Assembly: GCA_903857495.1 (NCBI GenBank)
Contig: CAIOFF010000005.1
Span: 115,983 to 179,982 of the forward strand
Length of the DNA: 64,000 nt
Direction: 5' to 3'
Origin: an uncultured Holophagaceae bacterium
Lineage (GTDB): Bacteria > Acidobacteriota > Holophagae > Holophagales > Holophagaceae
Below the pieces are notes generated by a model. The model was not told the origin of the DNA. It saw only the letters and a program-made list of their open reading frames with translations, and made no database searches. The stretch's first letter is position 1; the number at the start of each line of letters is the position of its first letter. The translations under genes were made by a program, and so were the position numbers. Shown one piece after another: positions 15,179 through 22,513 of the stretch.

Positions 15179-16609
15179 TCAACCCGAAACGCCCGTCCCC
15201 AGCAGCCGCGCAATGACCTCCGCGGCGGAGTAGGACGCCGCGCCTGGCGCCAGGAACCTCGCAATGTCGGCGACATCATCACCCGATGTGACCAACGCCT
15301 TTTCGACGATTCCCTTGCGGATCTGCGGCAGGCCCACGTCCGCCATGAGCGCGTTGCAGAGGCACTTCCGCCCCAGGGCGTCGAGTTCTGCTCCTCCCTT
15401 GGTCACGTAGTGGGAGATGGGCTCGGAGGCGCAGCGATAGCCGATGGAGCCGTCCTCCTGGCGGTAGGACTCCCGCAGGTAGCCCAGATCACAGATGCGG
15501 GTGCGCGCCAGATAGTCGGCCTCGGTGGACAGGCTGCCCTCGAGCTGCACGACCTTGAAGGGGAACCCCGTGGGCGAGGCCACGGGGTCCGTGAACACCC
15601 GGGCCTTCCCCGCAGCGGCGAGCCGGAGCACCTGCTCCCGGGCATGGGGCTCCAGTCCCGATTCGTTGCAGTAGGCGAAGGCGGTGCCCACCTGGATGCC
15701 TGCGGCCCCCAGCGCCAGCGCGTCGCGCAGCCCCTCGGCGGTGCCCCGGCTGCCCGCCAGCCAGAAGGGGAGGCCCAGCTCCCGCAGCTTCACCAGGTCC
15801 ACCAGGTCCCGCTCGCCGTAGACCGGCATGCCTTCGGCCGAGAGGGGCGGGTTGCCGCGCGGTGGCGCGTTGTGCCCGCCCGCAGTGGGGGCCTCCACGA
15901 TGAAGCCGTCGATGCGGCCGTTCGCCTTGCGGGTGAAGGTGTGGGCCAAGGAGTTCGAGGAGACGATCGGCAGGAAGGCCGGCCGCAGCAGTTCCGGAGC
16001 GGTCCCCTCATTCCAGTCCGCCGGGGCAAAGCGCATCTGGGTGTCCTCGCCCGAGAGCGAGCCCGTCACGGTCAGTGGATATTCCGCCGCCGCCTGGCGG
16101 GCGAAGGCATCGAGCACCCCCGGGATCCGGATGGGAATGCCGGCGCCCATGATGACCACCGCCACGCCGGCGAGCATGGCACCGTAGATCGAGGGCAGGA
16201 TGGGCAGCTGGATCTTCTCGAGGTAGTTGATGCCGACCGGTCCGTCGTGGCCCTCCCGAGCCAGGAAGACCTCAGCGAAGTTGCCGACGATGCAGAGCTC
16301 CACCAGCTCCCGGGCCGATCCCGTGCGGGAATACATCGGCAGGGCCTTGTAGGGTGTTCCGGCTGGCCGTCCGCCCTCCACAAAGTGGCGCGCAAGCACC
16401 CGCTGGGCCATGGCCTTGAAGGGAAAGGCGCTCAGGGCCCGGCGCATGTGGCCCCCCTCGTCGCCGTCCTGGAGGCGGCGTGCCAGCATCACATCCAGCA
16501 CCGTGCCTGACACCACGCCGAGCTGGCCGAGCCGCGACACGGCGTTCGCGAGGGTCCAGTTCGAGATGCCCACGCCCATTCCACCTTGAATGATCATCGG
16601 GAGTGCCAA
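15179..16609 (-). CDS. NAD(P)H-dependent flavin oxidoreductase (nitronate monooxygenase / PfaD-like family)
   Basis: About 476 residues of the FMN TIM-barrel family that includes nitronate monooxygenases and PfaD-type enoyl reductases. Visible family features are the opening IIQGGMGVGIS, the phosphate-binding segment VEAPTAGGHNAPPRG, and LAGSRGTAEGLRDALALGAAGIQVGTAF. A C-terminal extension holds several Cys and ends in an Ala-rich helix. It is longer than simple nitronate monooxygenases (about 330-380) and closer to PfaD-like proteins. The substrate is unknown. The start is TTG 16609 (GGAAAGG upstream) or ATG 16597. The open frame upstream to 16810 would overlap the EamA gene and is not used. 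Confidence 0.8.
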   Translation of the reverse strand: MALPMIIQGGMGVGISNWTLANAVSRLGQLGVVSGTVLDVMLARRLQDGDEGGHMRRALSAFPFKAMAQRVLARHFVEGGRPAGTPYKALPMYSRTGSARELVELCIVGNFAEVFLAREGHDGPVGINYLEKIQLPILPSIYGAMLAGVAVVIMGAGIPIRIPGVLDAFARQAAAEYPLTVTGSLSGEDTQMRFAPADWNEGTAPELLRPAFLPIVSSNSLAHTFTRKANGRIDGFIVEAPTAGGHNAPPRGNPPLSAEGMPVYGERDLVDLVKLRELGLPFWLAGSRGTAEGLRDALALGAAGIQVGTAFAYCNESGLEPHAREQVLRLAAAGKARVFTDPVASPTGFPFKVVQLEGSLSTEADYLARTRICDLGYLRESYRQEDGSIGYRCASEPISHYVTKGGAELDALGRKCLCNALMADVGLPQIRKGIVEKALVTSGDDVADIARFLAPGAASYSAAEVIARLLGTGVSG

Positions 16610-16703
16610 GGTCGGCCTTTCCGGCCGAAGAGGGTTGGCCACCCATAGAATAGTTTGGGGAGCAAATGCCGAGCGAAGGATTTGTTCCCAACCAGAGGGA
16701 GCT

Positions 16704-17567
16704 TCAGCCTTCCAGTGCCGCCCTGGGTCGCAGCTGCACCAGAGCCACGGCGCCAAGGATGATGGCCATGCCCACGTAGCTGCGGAGGCCGAAGGACTCG
16801 TGGAGTCCATAGCGGCCCAGGAGCACGGCCACCAGCGGGTTCAGGTAGGCGTAGGTGCCCATCTTCGCCGGGGGCCAGGCCTTGGCGAGATAGCCGTAGG
16901 CGGTGAAGGCCAGCAGGGACCCGAACAGGACCAGGTAGCCGATGGCGTACAGGGTCTTCGGGGTCACGGGGCCCCGCAGGAAGCCACCGGTGATGGGAGC
17001 GAGGACCAACCCCATGAGCGCGGCCGTGGCCATCTGGAAGGCCACGTTGGTGAAGAGGCCGCCGCCGCGCACATGGCGACGGCCGTGCAGGGTGCCCCAG
17101 GACCAGGCCAGGGGCGCCGCGACCATGGCGGCCACCCCTCCTGCGTGGAGCCGCGTCCCGCCCTCCGGCCAGACCAGCACGGCCACGCCCACAAGGCCCA
17201 GGATCAGACCCACCCAGCCTTTCGGTCCCAGGGGCTCCCGGGCCATGGAGAAGACCGCCAGCCAGAGAGGCACCAAGGCCGACAGGATGGCGGCCAGGCC
17301 CGAGCTCACATGCAGCTCCGCCCAGGAGACCAGGGCGTTGGCGATGCCCAGCAGCAGGACGCCCACGATCACGAGGTGCCCGGCCTCGCGCCAGGTGGGC
17401 CAGGCCTCCTTGCGCAGGCGGCCCAGACCCAGCGCCAGCAGCGCCGAGATGGAGAAGCGAATCCCCACCATGCCGTAGGGGGTGAAGGCCTCGATCCCCA
17501 GCGCGATGGCGAAGTAGGTGGACCCCCACACCACGGCCACCGTGAGGTAGGCCAGCCAGGCGAGCAT
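16704..17567 (-). CDS. EamA/DMT-superfamily transporter
   Basis: A 287-residue protein with ten predicted membrane helices in two EamA repeats. Typical features are the N-terminal VAVVWGSTYFAI and the C-terminal AYLNPLVAVLLGRY. The family exports amino acids and metabolites. It lies 25 bp downstream of an Lrp/AsnC regulator on the same strand, a frequent pairing for regulated amino-acid efflux. The exported compound cannot be told from sequence. Confidence 0.9.
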   Translation of the reverse strand: MLAWLAYLTVAVVWGSTYFAIALGIEAFTPYGMVGIRFSISALLALGLGRLRKEAWPTWREAGHLVIVGVLLLGIANALVSWAELHVSSGLAAILSALVPLWLAVFSMAREPLGPKGWVGLILGLVGVAVLVWPEGGTRLHAGGVAAMVAAPLAWSWGTLHGRRHVRGGGLFTNVAFQMATAALMGLVLAPITGGFLRGPVTPKTLYAIGYLVLFGSLLAFTAYGYLAKAWPPAKMGTYAYLNPLVAVLLGRYGLHESFGLRSYVGMAIILGAVALVQLRPRAALEG

Positions 17568-17592
17568 CAGGCCCGGCTGCCGCGGCGCCGTT

Positions 17593-18096
17593 TCAACGCT
17601 TGGCCTTCTTCGCCGCGCTCTCGATGGGGAAGGGACTCGGGCCGGCCTTCTCCCAGTGGGTCTCCAGCACCATGGTGGTGCGGGTCGTGACCATGGGGCC
17701 GAGCATCCGGATGCGGCGCAGGCGCTCGGCGATGCCCGCGGGGGTCTCCGCCACGATCTTGAGCAGCAGGGCGTCCTCGCCGGCGATGGTGTGGGCCTCC
17801 AGGATGTCCGGTTCGTCTTCCAGGGCCTTGATGAAGCGCTGCTCGATGGCCTCGTTGTTGTCCTTGTAGCGCACCGCCACGAAGGCCACCGTGGGCTTGT
17901 TCACAGAGGCGGGCTTCACCCGGGCCGCATAGCCCCCCAGCACGCCATCCGCTTCCAGGCGCTTCACGCGGTCGATGATCGTGGGTCGGCTCACGCCCAG
18001 GCGCTCGGCCAGCTCCGCGTGGCTCATGCGGCCATCCTGCTGGAGCAGGGCCACCAGCCGGCGGTTGAGGTCGTCTTCCATCAGCAGCTTCGCCAT
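17593..18096 (-). CDS. Lrp/AsnC family transcriptional regulator
   Basis: A 167-residue regulator. It has an N-terminal winged HTH (about 7-55, with HAELAERLGVSRPTIIDRVKRL) and a C-terminal RAM ligand-binding domain (about 75-150, with AHTIAGEDALLLKIVA). Such proteins sense amino acids as octamers and control transport and metabolism. Start MAKLLMED at 18096 is chosen because it matches the usual short N-terminus; the frame is open further upstream but gives no family sequence. It probably controls the EamA gene downstream. The last 20 residues are a Lys-rich tail. Confidence 0.92.
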   Translation of the reverse strand: MAKLLMEDDLNRRLVALLQQDGRMSHAELAERLGVSRPTIIDRVKRLEADGVLGGYAARVKPASVNKPTVAFVAVRYKDNNEAIEQRFIKALEDEPDILEAHTIAGEDALLLKIVAETPAGIAERLRRIRMLGPMVTTRTTMVLETHWEKAGPSPFPIESAAKKAKR

Positions 18097-18204
18097 GCCT
18101 GGCTCCGGATAAGAGGGTGAGGGGATCGCCCGAACAGTATGCCAGCGGAATTGACCGGATGCATGACGACCCGTCAATCGCCCCTAAGGCCAGAAGAACC
18201 CGTC

Positions 18205-18210
18205 TAAACT
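18205..18210 (+). promoter_or_regulatory. Candidate -10 element for kdsA
   Basis: TAAACT, ending 16 nt before the kdsA ATG and just upstream of the GAGG ribosome-binding site. Confidence 0.3.
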
Positions 18211-18226
18211 GAGCGCTGAGGTGCCC

Positions 18227-19057
18227 ATGGACTTTGCCCGCCCCTTCACCGACCAGAGCTTCTTCCTCATCGCGGGGCCCTGTGTCATCGAGAGCCGCGA
18301 GCACAGCCACTTCATGGCCTCCAGCCTGCGGGACCTGGCCGAGGCCCGGGGCATCCCCTTCATCTTCAAGGCCAGTTTCGACAAGGCCAACCGCACCAGC
18401 CTGGACAGCCACCGGGGGCCGGGCATGGCGGGCGGGCTCGACATCCTCGCGGAAGTGCGCAGCCGCTTCGGCGTGCCCGTGCTGACGGACGTGCACGAGA
18501 GCACCCAGTGCGCCGCGGCCGCCCAGGCCGTGGATGTGCTCCAGATCCCGGCCTTCCTCTGCCGCCAGACCGACCTGCTGGTGGCCGCCGCCGCCACGGG
18601 CCGCACCGTGAACCTGAAGAAGGGCCAGTTCCTCGCGCCCTGGGACCTGCAGCACGGCGTGGAGAAGCTCAAGTCCGTCCCGGGTCACGGCGAGGTGTGG
18701 GTGACCGAGCGCGGCTCCACCTTCGGCTACGGCAACCTGGTGGTGGACTTCCAGAGCTTCCCGCACCTGCGCAAGACGGGGTGCCCCGTGATCTTCGACG
18801 CCACCCACAGCGTGCAGAAGCCGGGTGCCCTGGGCAAGGCCACCGGCGGCGCCCGGGAGATGATCCCCGCCCTGGCCCGTGCTGCCTCCACGGTGGTGGA
18901 CGGCTTCTTCTTCGAGGTCCACGACTGTCCTGAGAAGGCCCACAGTGACGGTGCCAACGCCCTGCGCCTGGACCAGTTCGGCGACCTGCTCGACCAGCTG
19001 CTGGCGCTCTGGCGCGCGGGCCGCGTGGCCGCGCTGCAGGACCCTGCGGGGAAGTGA
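18227..19057 (+). CDS. kdsA: 3-deoxy-8-phosphooctulonate synthase (KDO-8-P synthase)
   Basis: A 276-residue cytoplasmic aldolase-type enzyme joining phosphoenolpyruvate and arabinose-5-phosphate to KDO-8-phosphate, the first step toward the KDO of lipopolysaccharide. Family motifs include IAGPCVIES near the N-terminus, FKASFDKANRTS, LTDVHE, VNLKKGQFLAPWD, TERGSTFGYGNLVVD and FDATHSVQKPG. Length is standard. The start is ATG 18227 with GAGG at the right distance; a GTG two codons earlier coincides with the SD. It shows that the organism makes an LPS-type outer membrane. The following acetyltransferase overlaps its stop (TGATG). Confidence 0.97.
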   Translation: MDFARPFTDQSFFLIAGPCVIESREHSHFMASSLRDLAEARGIPFIFKASFDKANRTSLDSHRGPGMAGGLDILAEVRSRFGVPVLTDVHESTQCAAAAQAVDVLQIPAFLCRQTDLLVAAAATGRTVNLKKGQFLAPWDLQHGVEKLKSVPGHGEVWVTERGSTFGYGNLVVDFQSFPHLRKTGCPVIFDATHSVQKPGALGKATGGAREMIPALARAASTVVDGFFFEVHDCPEKAHSDGANALRLDQFGDLLDQLLALWRAGRVAALQDPAGK

Positions 19058-19611
19058 TGGCTCCGGTCCTGAAGGCCGGGCGAGGCCTTGAGCTGCGCCC
19101 CCTGAACCTGCGGGACGCCAAGGCTCTGTTCGCCCTCATCGAGACCAACCGGGACCGCCTGCGGCTTTGGCTGCCCTGGCCCGATGCCAACCGCAGCGTG
19201 CTGGACTCCCGGGCCTACGTCCTGCGCGTCCGGGCCCAGGCCCGCCTCGGCGTGGCCCGGTCCTTCGGCCTCTGGTCCGCCGACCGGCTCGTGGGGGTGG
19301 CCGGCTTCGTGTGGATCGACCCCGTCAACCGCAGCGCCGCCATCGGCTACTGGCTGGCCCGCGAGGCCGAGGGCCAGGGCCTCATGACCCGGGCCGTCAC
19401 TGCCCTGCTCCGGCACGGGTTCCGGGACCTGAAGTTGAACCGCATCGAGATCCGGGCGGGCATCCGCAACCGCCGCAGCCGGGCCATCCCCGAGCGCCTG
19501 GGCTTCCGCCGTGAAGGCACCCTCCGTCAGGCCGAGCGCCTCGCCGAGCGCACCGTCGACCACGCCGTCTACGGCCTCCTGGCCGACGAGTGGCGGGCGT
19601 CCAAACGCTAA
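19057..19611 (+). CDS. GNAT acetyltransferase, RimJ/RimL-like
   Basis: A 184-residue GNAT N-acetyltransferase of the RimJ/RimL type. It opens with LELRPLNLRDAKALFALIE, has the GYWLAREAEGQGLMTRAV acetyl-CoA loop, and ends with AIPERLGFRREGTLRQAE. The exact acceptor (ribosomal protein N-terminus, amino sugar or small amine) cannot be told. ATG 19057 overlaps the kdsA stop as TGATG, so the two are translationally coupled. Confidence 0.9.
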   Translation: MAPVLKAGRGLELRPLNLRDAKALFALIETNRDRLRLWLPWPDANRSVLDSRAYVLRVRAQARLGVARSFGLWSADRLVGVAGFVWIDPVNRSAAIGYWLAREAEGQGLMTRAVTALLRHGFRDLKLNRIEIRAGIRNRRSRAIPERLGFRREGTLRQAERLAERTVDHAVYGLLADEWRASKR

Positions 19612-19771
19612 TTCAAAGGTGAAAGATAAGAACGGATTCATCTCGGAATAGCGTGGAGGTTGGGGCCTGGGTTCTCATCATCTTCGCCTTTTCTCGTGCA
19701 CCGCTGCCAAGGCCCCTGCTCCTGATGACGGGGTTAGAAAAAGAGAAGAAAAAAGAAAACCGGTGAGTAAC

Positions 19772-19836
19772 AGTGAGGAACGGTGAGACTGCCACGAGGT
19801 GAGTTTCTTTCTCACCGGCCCTCACCGTTCCTCACT
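19772..19836. repeat. 16-bp perfect inverted repeat with nested hairpin
   Basis: AGTGAGGAACGGTGAG (19772-19787) pairs exactly with CTCACCGTTCCTCACT (19821-19836). Inside the loop a second hairpin GGTGAG/CTCACC lies at about 19798-19816. After a short AT-rich spacer comes a T-run, so a plus-strand transcript from the kdsA-GNAT pair could terminate here. The repeated GGTGAG units suggest a mobile or dispersed element. Confidence 0.6.
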
Positions 19837-19976
19837 GGTTAATTAGCCCTTTTTTGCGAGTTCAGGCGCCCCCAGGGGGGACACCTAAGCTAGGGGTGAT
19901 CGGATTTGGTGCGCGTGTCTCTCGATTTAGCTGGCATTCACCAAGGTCCTCACCCTCCCTCATGCCATTCCGCGAA

Positions 19977-20008
19977 GAACCAAGGGAATCTGGTGGGGGC
20001 CCTTGTTC
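19977..20008 (-). terminator. Terminator-like hairpin after the methylene-THF dehydrogenase gene
   Basis: On the minus strand GAACAAGGG pairs with CCCTTGGTTC (one bulge), 11 nt after the stop codon. There is no clear T-tract, so intrinsic termination is only possible. Confidence 0.4.
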
Positions 20009-20019
20009 TGGCGGTTGGC

Positions 20020-20880
20020 CTACTCCACGCCGGCGGCGTAGGTGAGGTTCAGGAGGGCCATGACGCGGGTGACCTTGCCGACGCTGTTCTTGGTGGTGTC
20101 GGTGTACTGGATGCCGCGGCGCTCCAGGGCCTCGTAGTCGAAGTTGCCGTCGCCGCTGAGGTCGAAGCACAGGGCGCCGTCCTTGATCCACTCGGTGTTG
20201 ATGCGGTAGCCGGGGGCGGGCACGGCGCTGACGATGACGTCGGCCATGCGGATGAAGCCCTCCAGGTGCTCCTTGTTGGTGTTCGCGTGGCAGAGGATGG
20301 GGGTGGCCTTCAGGTTGGCCACCATGGCCGTCAGCGGGCGGCCAATGCGCAGGCTGTCGTTGATCACCAGCACGGTCTTGCCCGCCAGCCAGCTGTCCCC
20401 GTAGCCCCGCTTCAACGTCTTCACGATGGCCCGGGCCGTGCATGGCGTCATGCAGCGGTGCTGGGTGCCGTCGTCCATGCGCTTCCGGTACTTGTTCAGG
20501 AAGCCGATGTTGATGGCGTGGAGGCCCTCGATGTCCTTGCTGGGATCCACCAGGTCCATGACCTCGTCGTCCTTGATCTCGGGGTAGCGCAGGGGATAGA
20601 AGATGAACACGCCGTGGGTCTTCTCGTCCTGGTTGAGCCGGGCCACCAGCTTCACCATCTGCATGCCGTTCTCCACCCGGAGGTCGTGGGCCGCGATGCC
20701 CACATCCTCGCAGTCCTTCATGAGCCAGCGCTGGTAGGTGACGCTGCCCGCATCCTGGCTGCCGAGGATGACGCCCAGCCCCGGGGCGAAGCCCAGCTTC
20801 TTGACGTTGGCCTTCACCAGCTCCAGGTAGTGGCGGGTCGTGTCGTGGCAGTCCAATTTTCCAGTCAGGGTCGTCGGCAT
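20020..20880 (-). CDS. MTD1-like NAD-dependent methylenetetrahydrofolate dehydrogenase (FolD superfamily, probably monofunctional)
   Basis: 286 residues of the FolD superfamily. Segments match the family in order: GSVTYQRWLMKDCEDVGI, GVFIFYPLRYPEI, KDIEGLHAINIG, CMTPCTARAIVKTL, then VLVINDSLRIGRPLTAMVAN. The catalytic Lys of bifunctional FolD (YVASK in E. coli) is Leu here (YQRWL), and KDVDGFHP reads KDIEGLHA. These changes, and phrases such as VINxSxxxGRP and WIKDGALCF, resemble the yeast monofunctional NAD+-dependent enzyme MTD1. It therefore probably oxidises methylene-THF without cyclohydrolase activity. The adjacent Nth-fusion gene is divergent. Confidence 0.8.
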   Translation of the reverse strand: MPTTLTGKLDCHDTTRHYLELVKANVKKLGFAPGLGVILGSQDAGSVTYQRWLMKDCEDVGIAAHDLRVENGMQMVKLVARLNQDEKTHGVFIFYPLRYPEIKDDEVMDLVDPSKDIEGLHAINIGFLNKYRKRMDDGTQHRCMTPCTARAIVKTLKRGYGDSWLAGKTVLVINDSLRIGRPLTAMVANLKATPILCHANTNKEHLEGFIRMADVIVSAVPAPGYRINTEWIKDGALCFDLSGDGNFDYEALERRGIQYTDTTKNSVGKVTRVMALLNLTYAAGVE

Positions 20881-20933
20881 TCAGCACCTCGGGGATCAGT
20901 CTAGCGAAACCCCAGGTTTCGGATGCAGAGGCC

Positions 20934-20939
20934 TATCCT
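20934..20939 (+). promoter_or_regulatory. Candidate -10 element 6 nt before the Nth-fusion start
   Basis: TATCCT, followed by GGAGGC and then the ATG at 20946. Either it is a -10 giving a leaderless message, or the GGAGG alone is functional and the hexamer is chance. Confidence 0.3.
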
Positions 20940-20945
20940 GGAGGC

Positions 20946-22400
20946 ATGCGTCCCACCAAGCCCAATCCCCGCGACTTCCAGACAAGGCTCCGCGCCGCCT
21001 ATCCCGACGCAAAGTGCGCCCTGGACCATGCGGATCCCTTCCAGCTGGTGGTGGCCACCATCCTCAGCGCCCAGTGCACGGACGCCCGGGTGAACCTCAC
21101 CACCCCCGCCCTCTTCGCCCGCTTCCCGGATGCGGTCAGCCTGGCGGCGGCCCACATTGAAGATGTCGAGGCCCTCATCCGCTCCACGGGCTTCTACCAC
21201 AACAAGGCCCGGAACCTTATCGGCTTGGGGCAGGCGCTGATCGCCCGCCACGGCGGCGAGGTCCCCGCGGATCCGGCAGCCTTGGGCGCCCTGCCCGGCG
21301 TGGGGCAGAAGACCGCCAACGTGGTGCTGGCCAACGCCTTCGGTGTGCCGGCCCTGGCCGTGGACACCCACATCTTCCGGGTGGCCCGCCGCCTGGGCCT
21401 GTCCAAGGCCCCCACCCCCGAGAAGGTCGAGGCCGATCTCTGCCGCGCCTTCCCCCGCGAGGACTGGATCGAGCTGCACCACCAGCTCATCTTCCACGGC
21501 CGCCGCACCTGCGACGCCCGCCGCCCGGACTGCGCCGGGTGCCCGGTGCTGGACCTCTGTCCCACGGGCCTCGGCACGATCAAGGACCCCCACCTGGGCG
21601 TGAAGCTGGCTGCCGTGACGGCCGCGCCCCGGCCCGCGCCTTCGGCGGCCGAGGCCGTGGCGCCGGGCCAGCAGGTCCCCCAGCGCATCATCAGCCTCGT
21701 GCCCTCGGTGACGGAGCTGCTGGTGCAGTGGGGTCTCGCCGCGCGGCTGGCGGGGAGATCCCGCTACTGCATCGAGCCCCGCTGGATCCGCAACACCGTG
21801 CCCGCCGTGGGGGGCACCAAGGATCCGGATCTCGGGCGCATCCGGGACCTGGCGCCGGATCTGGTGATCCTCGAGCGGGACGAGAACCCCAAGGCCGTGG
21901 CGGACGCCCTGGACGCCCTCGGCATCCCCCGGCTGGCCCTGGAGATCCACACGGTCCAGGACTGCGCCGCGGCCCTGCGCCTGCTGGGCGCGCGCCTGGG
22001 CGTGCCGGAGGCCGCAGAAGCCCGGGCCGCCGCCCTGGAGGCCCGCCTGAAGGGCCGCCGCCGCAAGGGACCCCGCGCCCTGGCCTTGATCTGGGCCTCG
22101 CCCTGGATGAGCTCCGGACCCGACACCTACGTGGGCGACCTGCTGAAGCGGGGCGGCCTGACACCCATCGGCCCCGACCGCTATCCCGTCTTGTCGGAAG
22201 AGACCCTGGAGGCCCTGGCTCCCGAGGTGATCCTCCTCCCCACCGAACCCTACAAATTCAACCGCCGCCACCAGGCTGCCCTGCAGAAGCGCTTCCCCGA
22301 CGCCCGCGTGGAGCTCGTCGATGGCCAGGCCCTCACCTGGTACCTGAGCCGCACCGAACAAGGCCTCGACCTCGTCCAGGGGCTCTCGGAACGGGCATAG
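20946..22400 (+). CDS. Endonuclease III fused to a BtuF-like (helical-backbone metal receptor) domain
   Basis: 484 residues in one uninterrupted frame. Residues about 8-215 are endonuclease III: LSAQCTD, the helix-hairpin-helix LPGVGQKTANVV with its catalytic Lys, VDTHIFRVARRLGL with its catalytic Asp, and an iron-sulfur loop C-x6-C-x2-C-x5-C. After an Ala/Pro-rich linker (about 220-245), residues 246-484 are a BtuF-like vitamin B12/metal-siderophore receptor: RIISLVPSVTELLVQWGL, DLVILERDEN, YVGDLLKRGGL and PEVILLPTEPY. There is no signal peptide, so the receptor half must be cytoplasmic. The first half should remove oxidised pyrimidines from DNA. The role of the second half is unknown. Confidence 0.9.
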   Translation: MRPTKPNPRDFQTRLRAAYPDAKCALDHADPFQLVVATILSAQCTDARVNLTTPALFARFPDAVSLAAAHIEDVEALIRSTGFYHNKARNLIGLGQALIARHGGEVPADPAALGALPGVGQKTANVVLANAFGVPALAVDTHIFRVARRLGLSKAPTPEKVEADLCRAFPREDWIELHHQLIFHGRRTCDARRPDCAGCPVLDLCPTGLGTIKDPHLGVKLAAVTAAPRPAPSAAEAVAPGQQVPQRIISLVPSVTELLVQWGLAARLAGRSRYCIEPRWIRNTVPAVGGTKDPDLGRIRDLAPDLVILERDENPKAVADALDALGIPRLALEIHTVQDCAAALRLLGARLGVPEAAEARAAALEARLKGRRRKGPRALALIWASPWMSSGPDTYVGDLLKRGGLTPIGPDRYPVLSEETLEALAPEVILLPTEPYKFNRRHQAALQKRFPDARVELVDGQALTWYLSRTEQGLDLVQGLSERA

Positions 22401-22412
22401 GAAAAGAGAAAA

Positions 22413-22490
22413 GGATCACCACGAAGACACGAAGACAGAAGGGCTTTTCCTTTTGCTCTTCTTCGTGTCTTCGTGTCTTCGTGGTGGATC
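22413..22490. repeat. CACGAAG-type inverted array
   Basis: The left arm is built of CACGAAGA units (22413-22441). The right arm holds the reverse complement (22458-22490). They are separated by a T-rich loop. It sits between convergent genes and could form a long hairpin that works as a two-way terminator. Related units occur at 35001-35058 and, in CACAAAG form, at 35219-35255. Confidence 0.7.
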
Positions 22491-22513
22491 AGTTGCTTTT
22501 ATCTTTACGGGCG

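Larger units (their letters stand above)
19612..20019. other. 408-bp gene-free region with inverted repeats
   Basis: No open frame here has family features. It contains a purine-rich stretch (about 19736-19760), the long inverted repeat at 19772-19836, a T-run at 19850-19855 and a folD-side hairpin at 19977-20008. It is clearly less GC-rich than its flanks. Confidence 0.6.

Noticed and set aside
15179..19611. PfaD-like gene as part of a polyunsaturated fatty-acid synthase
   Set aside because: No PfaA-C type multidomain synthase is in the window, and the KS/CLF locus is over 10 kb away and of another type. A functional link is only a guess.
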